Shown here: positions 7,800-16,520 of the stretch, one piece after another
Numbering within the stretch: the first letter of the stretch is position 1
Layout: each line of letters starts with the position of its first letter
Assembly: GCF_029963765.1 (NCBI RefSeq)
Contig: NZ_JALBYU010000015.1
Location: forward strand, 1 to 64,000
Source of the DNA: Pseudomonas sp. UYIF39
GTDB lineage: Bacteria; Pseudomonadota; Gammaproteobacteria; Pseudomonadales; Pseudomonadaceae
DNA length: 64,000 nt
Reading direction: 5' to 3'
Notes under the pieces: generated by a model
Told to the model about the DNA's origin: nothing
Database searches by the model: none
Seen by the model: the letters and a program-made list of their open reading frames with translations, nothing else
Made by a program: the position numbers and the translations under genes

Positions 7800-9008
7800 T
7801 CATGCCTTGCGCTTGATACTCACCACGTTTAAGCCAGCACAAAGTGCATCTATCGAATCAGCCCAGGCTTGCATCATTTGCCGGCGCTGCTCGAGATAGT
7901 GGGCGTGGTTGTAGGTGTCGCGTATCTCATCTTGGTCGCCATGGGCCAGTTGGCGCTCGATCCAGTCCCGATTGAAGCCGCGGCTGTTTAGCTCGGTACT
8001 GAGCAGATGGCGAAATCCGTGGCCGGTCTGCCGACCTTCATAGCCAATCTGGTGCAGCGCCTTGTTAACGGTGTTTTCGGACTGAGGGCGTTCCCGGTTG
8101 TTCCGACCCGGGAATGCGATGGGGTAACTCCCGGTGATCTCCTTGAGCTCGAGCAGACTGGCGACCGCCTGACGGGGGAGTGGGACGACATGCGGTCGAC
8201 GTGCCTTCATTCGGGCCGCCGGTATCGTCCAGGTGGCTGACTCCAGATCAATCTCGCTCCAAGGTGCGTGGCGCAGTTCTCCGGGGCGCACGCCCGTTAA
8301 TAGAAGCAAGCGCACGGCGATGCGGGTCATTACATCGCATTTGGCAGCATCGAGCTTGCCCAGAAGAATGGGGATTTCCGAGAGGGGTACATGTGGGTGA
8401 TTTTTGGTGCGTGGTGCGATTGCTGCGACCACATCCAAGTCGGTGGCAGGGTTCGACTCCACTGAGCCCTTGGCAAGACCGTAGCGAAAAATCTGACTTA
8501 ACCACTGGCGAATTTTTCCGGCGACGTTGAGCGCGCCGCGCTTCTCGACCTTGCGCACCAAGGCGACCAGTTCGGGTCGTGTGACTTCTTGCACCGGGCG
8601 CTGGCCGATAACGGGGAGAATGTCAGCCTCCATATATTGCAGCGCCTTGGCTGCTGTGGAGGTGGCCCAGCGTGGTGAGTTGTAGGCGTACCACTCGCGT
8701 GCCAACTCCTCGAAAGTGTGAGCGAGGGCGGATTGAGCGGTTTTTTCAGCTTGTTTGTGGGCGGTGGGATCTATGCCGTTGGCCAGCAGGCGACGGGCAT
8801 CCTCGCGGCGCTCCCTGGCCTTGGCGAGGGTGACGGTGGGATAAGCGCCCAACCCCATCATTTTAGCTTTGCCGCCGAAGCGATATCGGAATCGCCATAG
8901 CTTTGAACCGCTAGGTGTTACTTCGAGGCACAGCCCCGCCGCATCTGCCATGCGGTAAAGCTTTTCGCGCGGTTTCGCTGTTCGAGCGGCTGTATCGGTG
9001 AGTGCCAC
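7800..9008 (-). CDS. P4-type tyrosine integrase (402 aa)
   Basis: Site-specific recombinase of the P4 integrase type. The N-terminal arm-binding domain (DUF4102-like, residues 1-90, with MADAAGLCLEVTPSGSK and GLGAYPTVTLAKARE) is followed by a core-binding region and a catalytic domain with Arg in TGVRPGELRHA (about residue 241), HGFRHLLS (about 332), AHGDQDE and the Tyr in RDTYNHAHY (about 365). Length is normal. It lies 210 bases from the 3' end of the tRNA-Leu gene on the same strand, the arrangement expected when an element has integrated into the tRNA 3' end. Arm-type repeats are seen upstream. All catalytic residues are present, so the enzyme may be active. Confidence 0.92.
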   Translation of the reverse strand: MALTDTAARTAKPREKLYRMADAAGLCLEVTPSGSKLWRFRYRFGGKAKMMGLGAYPTVTLAKARERREDARRLLANGIDPTAHKQAEKTAQSALAHTFEELAREWYAYNSPRWATSTAAKALQYMEADILPVIGQRPVQEVTRPELVALVRKVEKRGALNVAGKIRQWLSQIFRYGLAKGSVESNPATDLDVVAAIAPRTKNHPHVPLSEIPILLGKLDAAKCDVMTRIAVRLLLLTGVRPGELRHAPWSEIDLESATWTIPAARMKARRPHVVPLPRQAVASLLELKEITGSYPIAFPGRNNRERPQSENTVNKALHQIGYEGRQTGHGFRHLLSTELNSRGFNRDWIERQLAHGDQDEIRDTYNHAHYLEQRRQMMQAWADSIDALCAGLNVVSIKRKA

Positions 9009-9040
9009 GGCAATCCCCTCAGCGCTAGCGCTGGCGGGAG

Positions 9041-9104
9041 TGAGTACCCGTCGATGTGTGAGTAGATTTCTAGACCAAACTCATCTACTCACGAATCTAC
9101 TCAC
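9041..9104. repeat. Repeats upstream of the integrase, probable arm-type binding sites
   Basis: The nonamer TGAGTAGAT occurs at 9059-9067 and in inverted form (ATCTACTCA) at 9083-9091 and 9095-9103; a partial copy TGAGTAC starts at 9041. They sit just upstream of the integrase gene and inside the element, where arm sites recognised by the DUF4102-like N-terminal domain usually lie. They could also form an autoregulatory operator for the integrase promoter. Confidence 0.55.
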
Positions 9105-9147
9105 ATAACGTTGGGCTTGCAAGGGAGCGCACGGGAATCGCAGGCAC

Positions 9148-9174
9148 AAAAAAAACCGGCGTAAGTGCCGGTTT
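9148..9174 (-). terminator. Rho-independent terminator after tRNA-Leu
   Basis: On the minus strand a perfect 7-bp stem (AACCGGC/GCCGGTT, 6-base loop) is followed by eight T. It ends transcription of the tRNA gene about 45 bases beyond its CCA end and shields the integrase from read-through. Confidence 0.8.
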
Positions 9175-9218
9175 ATCTGCTTTCCAAGGTCTGGTAGGGA
9201 CCGCTGGATATATGTACA

Positions 9219-9303
9219 TGGTGCCCCGAGGGAGACTCGAACTCCCACTTCTTGCGAAAACGGATTTTGAATCCGCCGCGTCTACCAATTCCGCCATCAG
9301 GGC
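9219..9303 (-). tRNA. tRNA-Leu (anticodon CAA)
   Basis: Minus-strand 85-base tRNA including encoded CCA. The acceptor stem GCCCTGA/TCGGGGC pairs, the anticodon loop is TTCAAAA giving CAA, a long variable arm is present as in class II tRNAs, and GTTCGAGTC forms the T loop region. It decodes UUG. Its 3' end faces the P4-type integrase, so the gene is the probable chromosomal attachment site; the 3' end stays intact after integration. Confidence 0.95.
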
Positions 9304-9316
9304 TCAATGGCGGCGA

Positions 9317-9345
9317 AGTATAGAGATGAGATTACCGTCGGTCAA
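9317..9345 (-). promoter_or_regulatory. Sigma-70 promoter of tRNA-Leu
   Basis: On the minus strand TTGACC (9345-9340) and TATACT (9322-9317) are separated by exactly 17 bases, and the -10 lies 13 bases before the mature tRNA start. This close match supports a strong promoter for the tRNA gene alone. Confidence 0.7.
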
Positions 9346-9410
9346 TCAGGTACATAGAGAATTTTCACTATTTCGGCTAGACTTCCGGCCCCTGCTAGAC
9401 GAACCCCATC

Positions 9411-10460
9411 ATGCGCGTTGCTGACTTTACTTTCGAACTCCCAGATTCGCTGATCGCTCGCCACCCTTTGGCCGAGCGTCGCAACAGTCGCCTGTTGACC
9501 CTTGATGGGGTCAGCGGCGCCCTGGCACACCGTCAATTCACTGATTTGCTCGAGCATTTGCGCCCGGGCGATTTGATGGTGTTCAACAATACCCGGGTGA
9601 TTCCGGCGCGGCTGTTTGGCCAGAAGGCTTCCGGCGGCAAGCTGGAAATCCTGGTGGAGCGGGTGCTCGACAGTCATCGCGTGCTGGCCCATGTGCGTTC
9701 CAGCAAGTCGCCGAAGCCGGGGTCGAAGATCCTGATTGATGGCGGTGGCGAAGCCGAAATGCTGGCGCGTCACGACGCGTTGTTTGAGTTGGGGTTCGCC
9801 GAAGAGGTGTTGCCGCTGCTTGATCGCGTCGGGCACATGCCGTTGCCGCCTTATATAGACCGCCCGGATGAAGGCTCGGACCGCGAGCGTTATCAGACGG
9901 TGTACGCCGAGCGTTTGGGCGCGGTGGCGGCGCCGACGGCGGGGCTGCATTTCGATCAGCCGCTGATGGAAGCGATTGCCGCCAAGGGCGTCGAGACGGC
10001 GTTCGTGACCTTGCACGTCGGCGCGGGCACGTTCCAGCCGGTGCGCGTCGAGAAGATCGAAGACCACCACATGCACAGTGAGTGGCTGGAAGTCGGTCAG
10101 GACGTGGTCGATGCCGTCGAGGCCTGCCGCGCTCGCGGTGGTCGCGTGGTGGCGGTGGGGACCACCAGCGTGCGTTCCCTGGAAAGTGCCGCGCGCGATG
10201 GCGTGCTCAAGCCGTTCAGTGGCGACACCGACATCTTTATCTACCCGGGCCGGCCGTTTCATGTGGTCGATGCCCTGGTCACCAACTTTCATTTGCCCGA
10301 ATCCACGCTGTTGATGCTGGTTTCGGCGTTCGCCGGTTATCCCGAAGCCATGGCCGCTTATAAAGCCGCCGTCGAGCATGAATACCGCTTTTTCAGCTAC
10401 GGTGATGCGATGTTTATCACCCGTAACCCCGCACCACGTGGCCCTGAGGACAAAGAATGA
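9411..10460 (+). CDS. queA: S-adenosylmethionine:tRNA ribosyltransferase-isomerase QueA (349 aa)
   Basis: Transfers and isomerises the ribosyl part of S-adenosylmethionine onto 7-aminomethyl-7-deazaguanine in tRNA, giving epoxyqueuosine at position 34. Family signatures: NNTRVIPARLFG near residue 62, an AAPTAGLHF motif near 180, and the C-terminal FHVVDALVTNFHLPEST. Length equals the usual ~345-350. It is the first gene of a queA-tgt-yajC-secD-secF run and overlaps tgt by 4 bases. The substrate base is put into tRNA by Tgt, so the pair acts in consecutive steps of queuosine synthesis in the cytoplasm. Confidence 0.97.
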   Translation: MRVADFTFELPDSLIARHPLAERRNSRLLTLDGVSGALAHRQFTDLLEHLRPGDLMVFNNTRVIPARLFGQKASGGKLEILVERVLDSHRVLAHVRSSKSPKPGSKILIDGGGEAEMLARHDALFELGFAEEVLPLLDRVGHMPLPPYIDRPDEGSDRERYQTVYAERLGAVAAPTAGLHFDQPLMEAIAAKGVETAFVTLHVGAGTFQPVRVEKIEDHHMHSEWLEVGQDVVDAVEACRARGGRVVAVGTTSVRSLESAARDGVLKPFSGDTDIFIYPGRPFHVVDALVTNFHLPESTLLMLVSAFAGYPEAMAAYKAAVEHEYRFFSYGDAMFITRNPAPRGPEDKE

Positions 10461-11590
10461 GTCGCCAAAGTCGTATGTCGTTTGAGTTGCTTGCTACTGA
10501 CGGCAAGGCTCGTCGCGGTCGTTTGACCTTCCCGCGCGGTACCGTCGAGACCCCGGCCTTCATGCCGGTGGGCACGTACGGCACGGTCAAGGGCATGTTG
10601 CCGCGGGATATCACCGCCACGGGCGCGGAAATCATTCTGGGTAACACCTTCCACTTGTGGCTGCGTCCTGGCACCGAAGTGATCAAGAAGCACGGCGACC
10701 TGCACGATTTCATGCAGTGGAAAGGCCCGATTCTGACCGACTCCGGCGGTTTCCAGGTGTTCAGCCTGGGCGCGATGCGCAAGATCAAGGAGGAGGGCGT
10801 GACCTTCGCTTCTCCGGTCGACGGCGCCAAAGTGTTCATGGGCCCGGAAGAGTCGATGCAGGTCCAGCGCGATCTGGGCTCGGACATCGTGATGATCTTT
10901 GACGAATGCACCCCGTACCCGGCTGACGAAGATGTCGCGCGGGTATCGATGGAGCTGTCGTTGCGTTGGGCCAAGCGTTCGAAAGAAGCCCATGGCGACA
11001 ACACTGCGGCACTGTTTGGCATTGTTCAGGGCGGCATGCACCAGGATCTGCGCATGCGCTCCCTGGAAGGCCTCGACAATATCGGCTTCGATGGTCTGGC
11101 CATCGGCGGTCTGTCGGTAGGCGAGCCGAAGCACGAGATGATCAAGGTGCTCGATTACCTGCCGGGTCAGATGCCGGCTGACAAACCTCGTTACCTTATG
11201 GGCGTTGGCAAACCGGAAGATCTGGTTGAGGGTGTGCGCCGCGGTGTGGACATGTTCGATTGCGTGATGCCAACCCGTAATGCCCGCAATGGGCATCTGT
11301 TCATTGATACAGGCGTGCTGAAGATCCGTAACGCGTTCCATCGCCATGATGATTCGCCGCTGGATCCGACCTGCGATTGCTACACCTGCCAGAACTTCTC
11401 CCGTGCTTATCTGCACCATCTGGACAAGTGCGGCGAAATGCTGGGTAGCATGTTGAATACCATCCACAATTTGCGCCATTACCAGGTGCTTATGGCTGGT
11501 TTGCGCGAGGCTATTCAACAGGGTACATTGGCCGCCTTTGTCGATGCCTTCTACGCCAAACGCGGGTTACCTGTTCCGCCTTTGGACTGA
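10457..11590 (+). CDS. tgt: tRNA-guanine transglycosylase Tgt (377 aa)
   Basis: Exchanges guanine at wobble position 34 of GUN tRNAs for preQ1. The catalytic Asp lies in TDSGGFQVFSLG (Asp95 here), the second Asp in DCVMPTRNARNG, and a zinc site is formed by CDCYTC and a downstream His in YLHHL. The start at 10457 overlaps the queA stop (ATGA) and has GAGGA upstream; alignment with known Tgt would also allow ATG 10475, giving 371 residues, which is nearer the usual length. Works with QueA just upstream. Confidence 0.97.
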   Translation: MSRQSRMSFELLATDGKARRGRLTFPRGTVETPAFMPVGTYGTVKGMLPRDITATGAEIILGNTFHLWLRPGTEVIKKHGDLHDFMQWKGPILTDSGGFQVFSLGAMRKIKEEGVTFASPVDGAKVFMGPEESMQVQRDLGSDIVMIFDECTPYPADEDVARVSMELSLRWAKRSKEAHGDNTAALFGIVQGGMHQDLRMRSLEGLDNIGFDGLAIGGLSVGEPKHEMIKVLDYLPGQMPADKPRYLMGVGKPEDLVEGVRRGVDMFDCVMPTRNARNGHLFIDTGVLKIRNAFHRHDDSPLDPTCDCYTCQNFSRAYLHHLDKCGEMLGSMLNTIHNLRHYQVLMAGLREAIQQGTLAAFVDAFYAKRGLPVPPLD

Positions 11591-11633
11591 GTTTTCTGAC
11601 CCCTAGATTCAACATTTGCAACTGGAGTGCTAA

Positions 11634-11972
11634 ATGAGCTTTTTTATCTCTAATGCCATGGCTGACGCTGCTGCACCTGCTGCTGCCGGCCCAATGGGTG
11701 GCGGTTTTGAGTGGATTTTCCTGGTCGGTTTCCTGGTCATCTTCTATCTGATGATCTGGCGTCCACAGGCCAAGCGCGCCAAAGAGCAGAAGAACCTGCT
11801 CGGCAGCCTGCAGAAAGGCGACGAAGTTGTGACCACCGGTGGTATCGCCGGCAAGATCACTAAAGTGGCAGACGACTTCGTTGTTCTGGAAGTTTCCGAC
11901 ACGATCGAAATGAAGTTCCAGAAAGGCGCCATCGCCGCCACGCTGCCAAAAGGCACGCTAAAAGCGATCTAA
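11634..11972 (+). CDS. yajC: Preprotein translocase subunit YajC (112 aa)
   Basis: Small inner-membrane accessory of the SecDF complex. One membrane helix (about residues 24-42, IFLVGFLVIFYLMIW) is followed by the conserved RPQAKRAKEQ and a cytoplasmic domain with GDEVVTTGGIAGKI. The length and its place directly before secD are typical. The gap from tgt is 43 bases, so transcription from the queA promoter may continue into it. Confidence 0.96.
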   Translation: MSFFISNAMADAAAPAAAGPMGGGFEWIFLVGFLVIFYLMIWRPQAKRAKEQKNLLGSLQKGDEVVTTGGIAGKITKVADDFVVLEVSDTIEMKFQKGAIAATLPKGTLKAI

Positions 11973-12035
11973 GTTTCAACTTCTACTCAATCGACGGGGC
12001 GCGCAAGGCGCCCCGCGTCATAAGCGGGCGGCGTG

Positions 12036-13904
12036 ATGCTGAACAAATACCCTCTGTGGAAATACATTCTGATCCTGGCGGTGCTGGCGGTCGGTCTGAT
12101 TTATTCCGCTCCCAATCTATATCCTGATGACCCGGCCATTCAGGTCAGCGGTGCAAGCACTGCGCTGTTGGTCAATCAGGCTGATCTGGATCGTGTGAGC
12201 ACAGCGCTCAAGGAATCCGGGATCAACGTCAAGGCTGCCACCCTGGCAGCAAACGGCAAGGGCGGTCTGATTCGTCTGGCCAAGGCTGAAGATCAGCTAC
12301 CTGCCAAGGACGTCGTGCGCAAGGCATTGGGTGATGACTACGTCGTTGCGCTGAACCTGGCACAAACCACCCCGCAATGGCTGCGTAGCCTGGCCGCGCA
12401 CCCGATGAAGCTGGGTCTGGACTTGTCCGGTGGTGTGCACTTCCTGCTGGAAGTGGACATGGACAAAGCCCTCGACGCACGCCTGAAAGTCTACGAAGGC
12501 GACGTCAAGAGCCTGTTGCGTAAAGAGAAACTGCGCTATCGCAGCCTGCCGCAACTCAACGGTGCCATTCAGCTGGGCTTCGCTGATGAAGCAGCCCGCG
12601 AACAAGCCCGTACGCTGGTCCGCAAGAGCTTCAACGATTTCGACATTGTTCCGGCCGACCTCAATGGCCAACCGGTACTGCGTCTGGCGATGACCCCGGC
12701 CAAGCTGGCGGAAATCCGCGAATACTCCATCAAGCAGAACTTGACCACGGTACGTAACCGCGTCAACGAGCTGGGTGTTGCCGAGCCAATCGTTCAGCGT
12801 CAGGGCGCCAACCGCATCGTGGTTGAGCTGCCGGGCGTGCAAGACACCGCCGAAGCCAAGCGTATCCTCGGCAAGACGGCCAACCTTGAGTTCCGTCTGG
12901 CCGCTGAGCCAGGCGCTTCGAAAGCCACTTCCGAAACCTTCGAGTTCCGTGAAGGCAAGCGTCCGCCGGCGCAGATCGAGCGTGGCCTGATCATCACTGG
13001 TGACCAGGTGACTGACGCCAAGGCTGGCTTCGGCGAGCACGGCACGCCAGAAGTGAACATCCGTCTGGATGGCCACGGTGGCGAGCTGATGAGTCGTGCG
13101 ACTCGCAGCAACGTCGGTCGCAGCATGGCGGTGATCTTTATCGAGCAACGTCCGGTGACCACTTACGTCAAGCAAGTGGTTAACGGCGTCGAGAAAGACG
13201 TGCCGGTTCAGACATTCAAGGAAGAGAAGAAGATCATCAGCCTGGCGACCATTCAGTCGCCGCTGGGTGCTCAGTTCCGCATCACTGGCCTGAACGGCCA
13301 GGGCGAGTCGTCCGAACTGGCGCTGCTGCTGCGTGCCGGTGGTCTGGCTGCGCCGATGTACTTCGCTGAAGAACGTACCATTGGCCCAAGCCTGGGTGCC
13401 GACAACATCGTCAAAGGTATCGATGCATCGCTGTGGGGCATGCTGTTTGTCTCGCTGTTTATCATGGCCATCTACCGCTTCTTCGGCATCATCGCCACCG
13501 TCGCTCTGGCGGTGAACATGGTGCTGCTGCTGGCCCTGATGTCGCTGCTGGGTGCAACGCTGACCCTGCCGGGTATCGCCGGTATCGTGTTGACCATGGG
13601 TATGGCCGTCGACGCCAACGTTCTGATCTTCTCGCGGATACGTGAAGAGATCGCGGCTGGCATGACCGTACAACGGGCAATCAACGAAGGCTTCGGCCGG
13701 GCATTCACCGCGATTCTCGACGCCAACCTGACAACCTTGTTGGTCGGCGGGATTCTCTTTGCGATGGGCACCGGTCCAGTCAAAGGTTTCGCAGTGACCA
13801 TGTCCCTCGGGATCTTTACCTCGATGTTCACGGCCATCATGGTGACCCGCGCGATGGTCAACCTGATCTTCGGCGGTCGTGACTTCAAGAAGTTGTGGAT
13901 TTAA
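12036..13904 (+). CDS. secD: Protein translocase subunit SecD (622 aa)
   Basis: Inner-membrane RND-like subunit that uses the proton gradient to complete protein export. One N-terminal membrane helix (residues 7-27), a large periplasmic region with LGLDLSGGVHFLLEVD and NRVNELGVAEP, and a C-terminal five-helix domain with MAVDANVLIFSRIREE (the family's D-x-N motif). I prefer ATG 12036 over the adjacent GTG 12033. It lies 9 bases before secF. The length is normal for pseudomonads. Confidence 0.97.
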   Translation: MLNKYPLWKYILILAVLAVGLIYSAPNLYPDDPAIQVSGASTALLVNQADLDRVSTALKESGINVKAATLAANGKGGLIRLAKAEDQLPAKDVVRKALGDDYVVALNLAQTTPQWLRSLAAHPMKLGLDLSGGVHFLLEVDMDKALDARLKVYEGDVKSLLRKEKLRYRSLPQLNGAIQLGFADEAAREQARTLVRKSFNDFDIVPADLNGQPVLRLAMTPAKLAEIREYSIKQNLTTVRNRVNELGVAEPIVQRQGANRIVVELPGVQDTAEAKRILGKTANLEFRLAAEPGASKATSETFEFREGKRPPAQIERGLIITGDQVTDAKAGFGEHGTPEVNIRLDGHGGELMSRATRSNVGRSMAVIFIEQRPVTTYVKQVVNGVEKDVPVQTFKEEKKIISLATIQSPLGAQFRITGLNGQGESSELALLLRAGGLAAPMYFAEERTIGPSLGADNIVKGIDASLWGMLFVSLFIMAIYRFFGIIATVALAVNMVLLLALMSLLGATLTLPGIAGIVLTMGMAVDANVLIFSRIREEIAAGMTVQRAINEGFGRAFTAILDANLTTLLVGGILFAMGTGPVKGFAVTMSLGIFTSMFTAIMVTRAMVNLIFGGRDFKKLWI

Positions 13905-13913
13905 GGGGCTGCC

Positions 13914-14828
13914 ATGTTACGTACAATCAACTTCATGGGCGTTCGCAACTTTGCGTTCGGCGTCACATTGTTCCTTACCGCACTGGCGTTGTTCAGTGTT
14001 GCCACCAAGGGCATGAACTGGGGGCTGGACTTCACCGGCGGTACGCTCATCGAGCTGACCTACGAGCGTCCGGCCGATGTCACCAAGGTGCGTGAGCAAC
14101 TGGTCACTTCGGGTTATCACGAGGCTATCGTGCAGAGCTTCGGTGCAACCACCGATTTGCTGGTGCGCATGCCGGGTGAAGACCCGCAACTGGGTCATCA
14201 GGTAGCTGAAGCGCTGCTGAAGGTCGGCGGCGATAACCCGGCGACGGTCAAGCGGGTCGAGTTCGTCGGCCCTCAGGTCGGTGAAGAGCTGCGCGACCAA
14301 GGCGGCCTCGGCATGCTGATGGCGCTGGGTGGCATCCTGATCTACCTGGCTTTCCGCTTTCAGTGGAAGTTTGCGGTCGGTGCCATCGTTTCGTTGATTC
14401 ACGACGTGATCGTGACCGTCGGTATCCTCTCGTTCTTCCAGATCACCTTCGACCTGACGGTGCTGGCGGCGGTGCTGGCGATTATCGGTTACTCGCTCAA
14501 CGACACCATCGTGGTATTCGACCGGGTTCGTGAGAACTTCCGCGTACTGCGCAAGGCGACCCTGATCGAGAATATCAACATCTCGACCACCCAGACCCTG
14601 CTGCGGACCATGGCAACGTCGATCTCTACTTTGCTGGCGATCGCGGCCCTGTTGTTCTTTGGTGGCGACAACCTGTTCGGCTTCTCCATTGCGCTGTTTA
14701 TCGGTGTGTTGGCGGGTACCTACTCGTCGATCTACATCGCCAACGTCGTGCTGATCTGGCTGAACCTGAGCACCGAGGATCTGATTCCTGCAGTGGCTAC
14801 CGATAAGGAAATCGACGAGCGCCCATAA
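13914..14828 (+). CDS. secF: Protein translocase subunit SecF (304 aa)
   Basis: Partner of SecD in the inner membrane. Signatures are GLDFTGGTLIELTY near residue 38, a short periplasmic domain, and the transmembrane segment with YSLNDTIVVFDRVREN near residues 195-210. TM helices cover residues about 15-33 and 135-285. It ends the run queA-tgt-yajC-secD-secF and is followed by a strong terminator. The length is normal. Confidence 0.97.
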   Translation: MLRTINFMGVRNFAFGVTLFLTALALFSVATKGMNWGLDFTGGTLIELTYERPADVTKVREQLVTSGYHEAIVQSFGATTDLLVRMPGEDPQLGHQVAEALLKVGGDNPATVKRVEFVGPQVGEELRDQGGLGMLMALGGILIYLAFRFQWKFAVGAIVSLIHDVIVTVGILSFFQITFDLTVLAAVLAIIGYSLNDTIVVFDRVRENFRVLRKATLIENINISTTQTLLRTMATSISTLLAIAALLFFGGDNLFGFSIALFIGVLAGTYSSIYIANVVLIWLNLSTEDLIPAVATDKEIDERP

Positions 14829-14858
14829 CGGCTATCGTTTACCAGCTGTCTGCCGAAA

Positions 14859-14890
14859 AGGCGCGAGTATTGAACTCGCGCCTTTTTTTA
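14859..14890 (+). terminator. Rho-independent terminator after secF
   Basis: Perfect 9-bp stem AGGCGCGAG/CTCGCGCCT with a 7-base loop followed by seven T. It closes the queA-secF transcription unit. Confidence 0.85.
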
Positions 14891-14948
14891 TGCTCCAAGG
14901 CTGGGAGAAGCGCGGGCTTGTCCCGTATGTGATGGTCAGGAGGTTCAT

Positions 14949-15497
14949 GTGAACAAGTCGTTGCTGGTTGGTGCGGTATTGGGTGCTGTCGGCGTAACTG
15001 CCGGGGGTGCTGTTGCCACCTACAAGCTGGTTAAAAGCGGCCCTGAATATGCGCAAGTTCTAGCCGTTGAACCGGTCAAGACACAAATCAAGACGCCACG
15101 TGAAGTGTGCAAGGACGTTGCAGTAACCCGGCAAGCGCCGGTCAAAGATCAACACCAGATCGCAGGTACGGTGGTCGGTGCGCTGGCTGGTGGTCTGTTG
15201 GGTAATCAGATCGGCGGCGGTACTGGCAAAAAGATCGCCACAGTGGCCGGTGCGGTCGGCGGCGGTTATGCGGGTAACAAGGTGCAAGAAGGCATGCAGG
15301 AGCGTGACACCTACACCACGACCCAAACTCGCTGCAATACGGTGAATGACATCAGTGACAAGGTCGTAGGGTATGACGTCCGTTATTCGCTGGATGGCAA
15401 GGAAGGCAAGGTGCGGATGGATCGCGATCCGGGCAACCAGATTCCGGTCGACAAGGAAGGCAAGCTGATCTTGGGGCAGAACGAGCCGGCTCAGTAA
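14949..15497 (+). CDS. Glycine-zipper 2TM domain envelope protein (182 aa)
   Basis: The start is a GTG at 14949 with AGGAGG five bases upstream; an overlapping ATG at 14947 is out of frame and stops at once. A hydrophobic Gly/Ala-rich N-terminus (residues 5-28) can be a signal or anchor. Residues about 72-108 (AGTVVGALAGGLLGNQIGGGTGKK and the following Gly repeats) form the glycine-zipper hairpin of SlyB/OsmB/RcpA-like outer-membrane proteins. Two Cys (CKDVAV and RCNTV) flank it. The C-terminal part matches a domain seen in related Pseudomonas UmoD-like proteins. Probably an envelope-integrity protein; the exact role is unknown. Confidence 0.75.
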   Translation: MNKSLLVGAVLGAVGVTAGGAVATYKLVKSGPEYAQVLAVEPVKTQIKTPREVCKDVAVTRQAPVKDQHQIAGTVVGALAGGLLGNQIGGGTGKKIATVAGAVGGGYAGNKVQEGMQERDTYTTTQTRCNTVNDISDKVVGYDVRYSLDGKEGKVRMDRDPGNQIPVDKEGKLILGQNEPAQ

Positions 15498-15514
15498 ATA
15501 GCTGAAATTCAGAT

Positions 15515-15547
15515 TAAAAAAAAGCACCCCGAAGGGTGCTTTTTTTG
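15515..15547. terminator. Bidirectional terminator between glycine-zipper gene and suhB
   Basis: Stem AGCACCC/GGGTGCT with a 4-base loop, flanked by an A-run on the left and a T-run on the right, so it can serve the plus-strand gene and the convergent suhB. Confidence 0.85.
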
Positions 15548-15558
15548 TGGCTGCTCGC

Positions 15559-16374
15559 TTAGCGTTTCAGCGAGGCCGGCAGGTGCGGCTGGATGGCCGT
15601 CAGCACTGCTTTGAAGCATTTGGTGTTACCGGCAACGACGTGGCCTTTCTCAAGGAAGTCGTGACCGCCGGTGAAGTCGCTCACCAGGCCGCCTGCTTCC
15701 TGAATCAGCAGGGCGCCTGCAGCCATGTCCCATTCGGACAGGCCCGACTCCCAGAATGCGTCGAAACGGCCAGCCGCTACGTAAGCCAGGTCCAGGCTCG
15801 CCGAGCCAGCACGGCGGATGCCGGCAGTCTGGCCAACCAGGGCGCGGAACATGCCCAGGTAGTTGTCGAGGTTGTCCATTTGGTCATCGCGGAACGGGAA
15901 GCCGGTACCCAGCAGGGCGCCGTCCAGGCTGGTGCGGCCGCTGACGCGCAGGCGACGACCATTCAGCTGAGCGCCGCGACCACGGCTGGCGGTGAATTCT
16001 TCCTGGCGAACCGGGTCCAGAACAACTGCGTGTTCCAGGCGGCCGCGGTATTTGCAGGCGATGCTGACAGCGAAGTGAGGAATGCCGCGCAGGAAGTTAG
16101 TGGTGCCGTCCAGTGGGTCGATGATCCACAGGTAGTCTTCGCCTTCGCCGCTACCAGGGTGCATGCCGGTTTCTTCACCGAGAATGCCGTGGGTAGGGTA
16201 GGCCTTGCGCAGCGCGTCGATGATTTTCTGCTCGGCGGCGCGATCCACCTCGGATACGTAATCCTTGGCGTCTTTTTCGTCGACCTTGATGGTATCCAGG
16301 CGCTCGATGGAGCGGAAGATCAATTCACTGGCGCTGCGGGCGGCGCGCAGCGCGATATTCAGCATGGGCTGCAT
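15559..16374 (-). CDS. suhB: Inositol-1-monophosphatase SuhB (271 aa)
   Basis: Lithium-sensitive phosphatase fold enzyme that hydrolyses inositol phosphates; in Gammaproteobacteria SuhB also joins the rRNA antitermination complex, and in Pseudomonas it affects virulence traits. Metal-binding motifs are ILGEETG (about residue 64), WIIDPLDGTTNF (about 83-94) and the C-terminal SEWDMAAGALL. The length is the usual ~270. Transcribed divergently from trmJ, with 146 bases between the two start codons for both promoters. Confidence 0.95.
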   Translation of the reverse strand: MQPMLNIALRAARSASELIFRSIERLDTIKVDEKDAKDYVSEVDRAAEQKIIDALRKAYPTHGILGEETGMHPGSGEGEDYLWIIDPLDGTTNFLRGIPHFAVSIACKYRGRLEHAVVLDPVRQEEFTASRGRGAQLNGRRLRVSGRTSLDGALLGTGFPFRDDQMDNLDNYLGMFRALVGQTAGIRRAGSASLDLAYVAAGRFDAFWESGLSEWDMAAGALLIQEAGGLVSDFTGGHDFLEKGHVVAGNTKCFKAVLTAIQPHLPASLKR

Positions 16375-16520
16375 GGATGTGTCACCTAAGGTTGTTAAAG
16401 AAAGCCGGGCATTCTATCAGAAAGTTTCTACAGGTGAAGGTCAGTGTTCGCTTTCATAGCTTAACGGTAGGTTGAGCTGTAAGATTCTGCTCCCCATTAA
16501 AGTGTTCGAGAGCGCCTCCC

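Noticed and set aside
1..9000. Second att copy of the tRNA-Leu 3' end
   Set aside because: Searched by eye for the CTCGAACTCCC segment in this range and did not find it; it may lie beyond the window.
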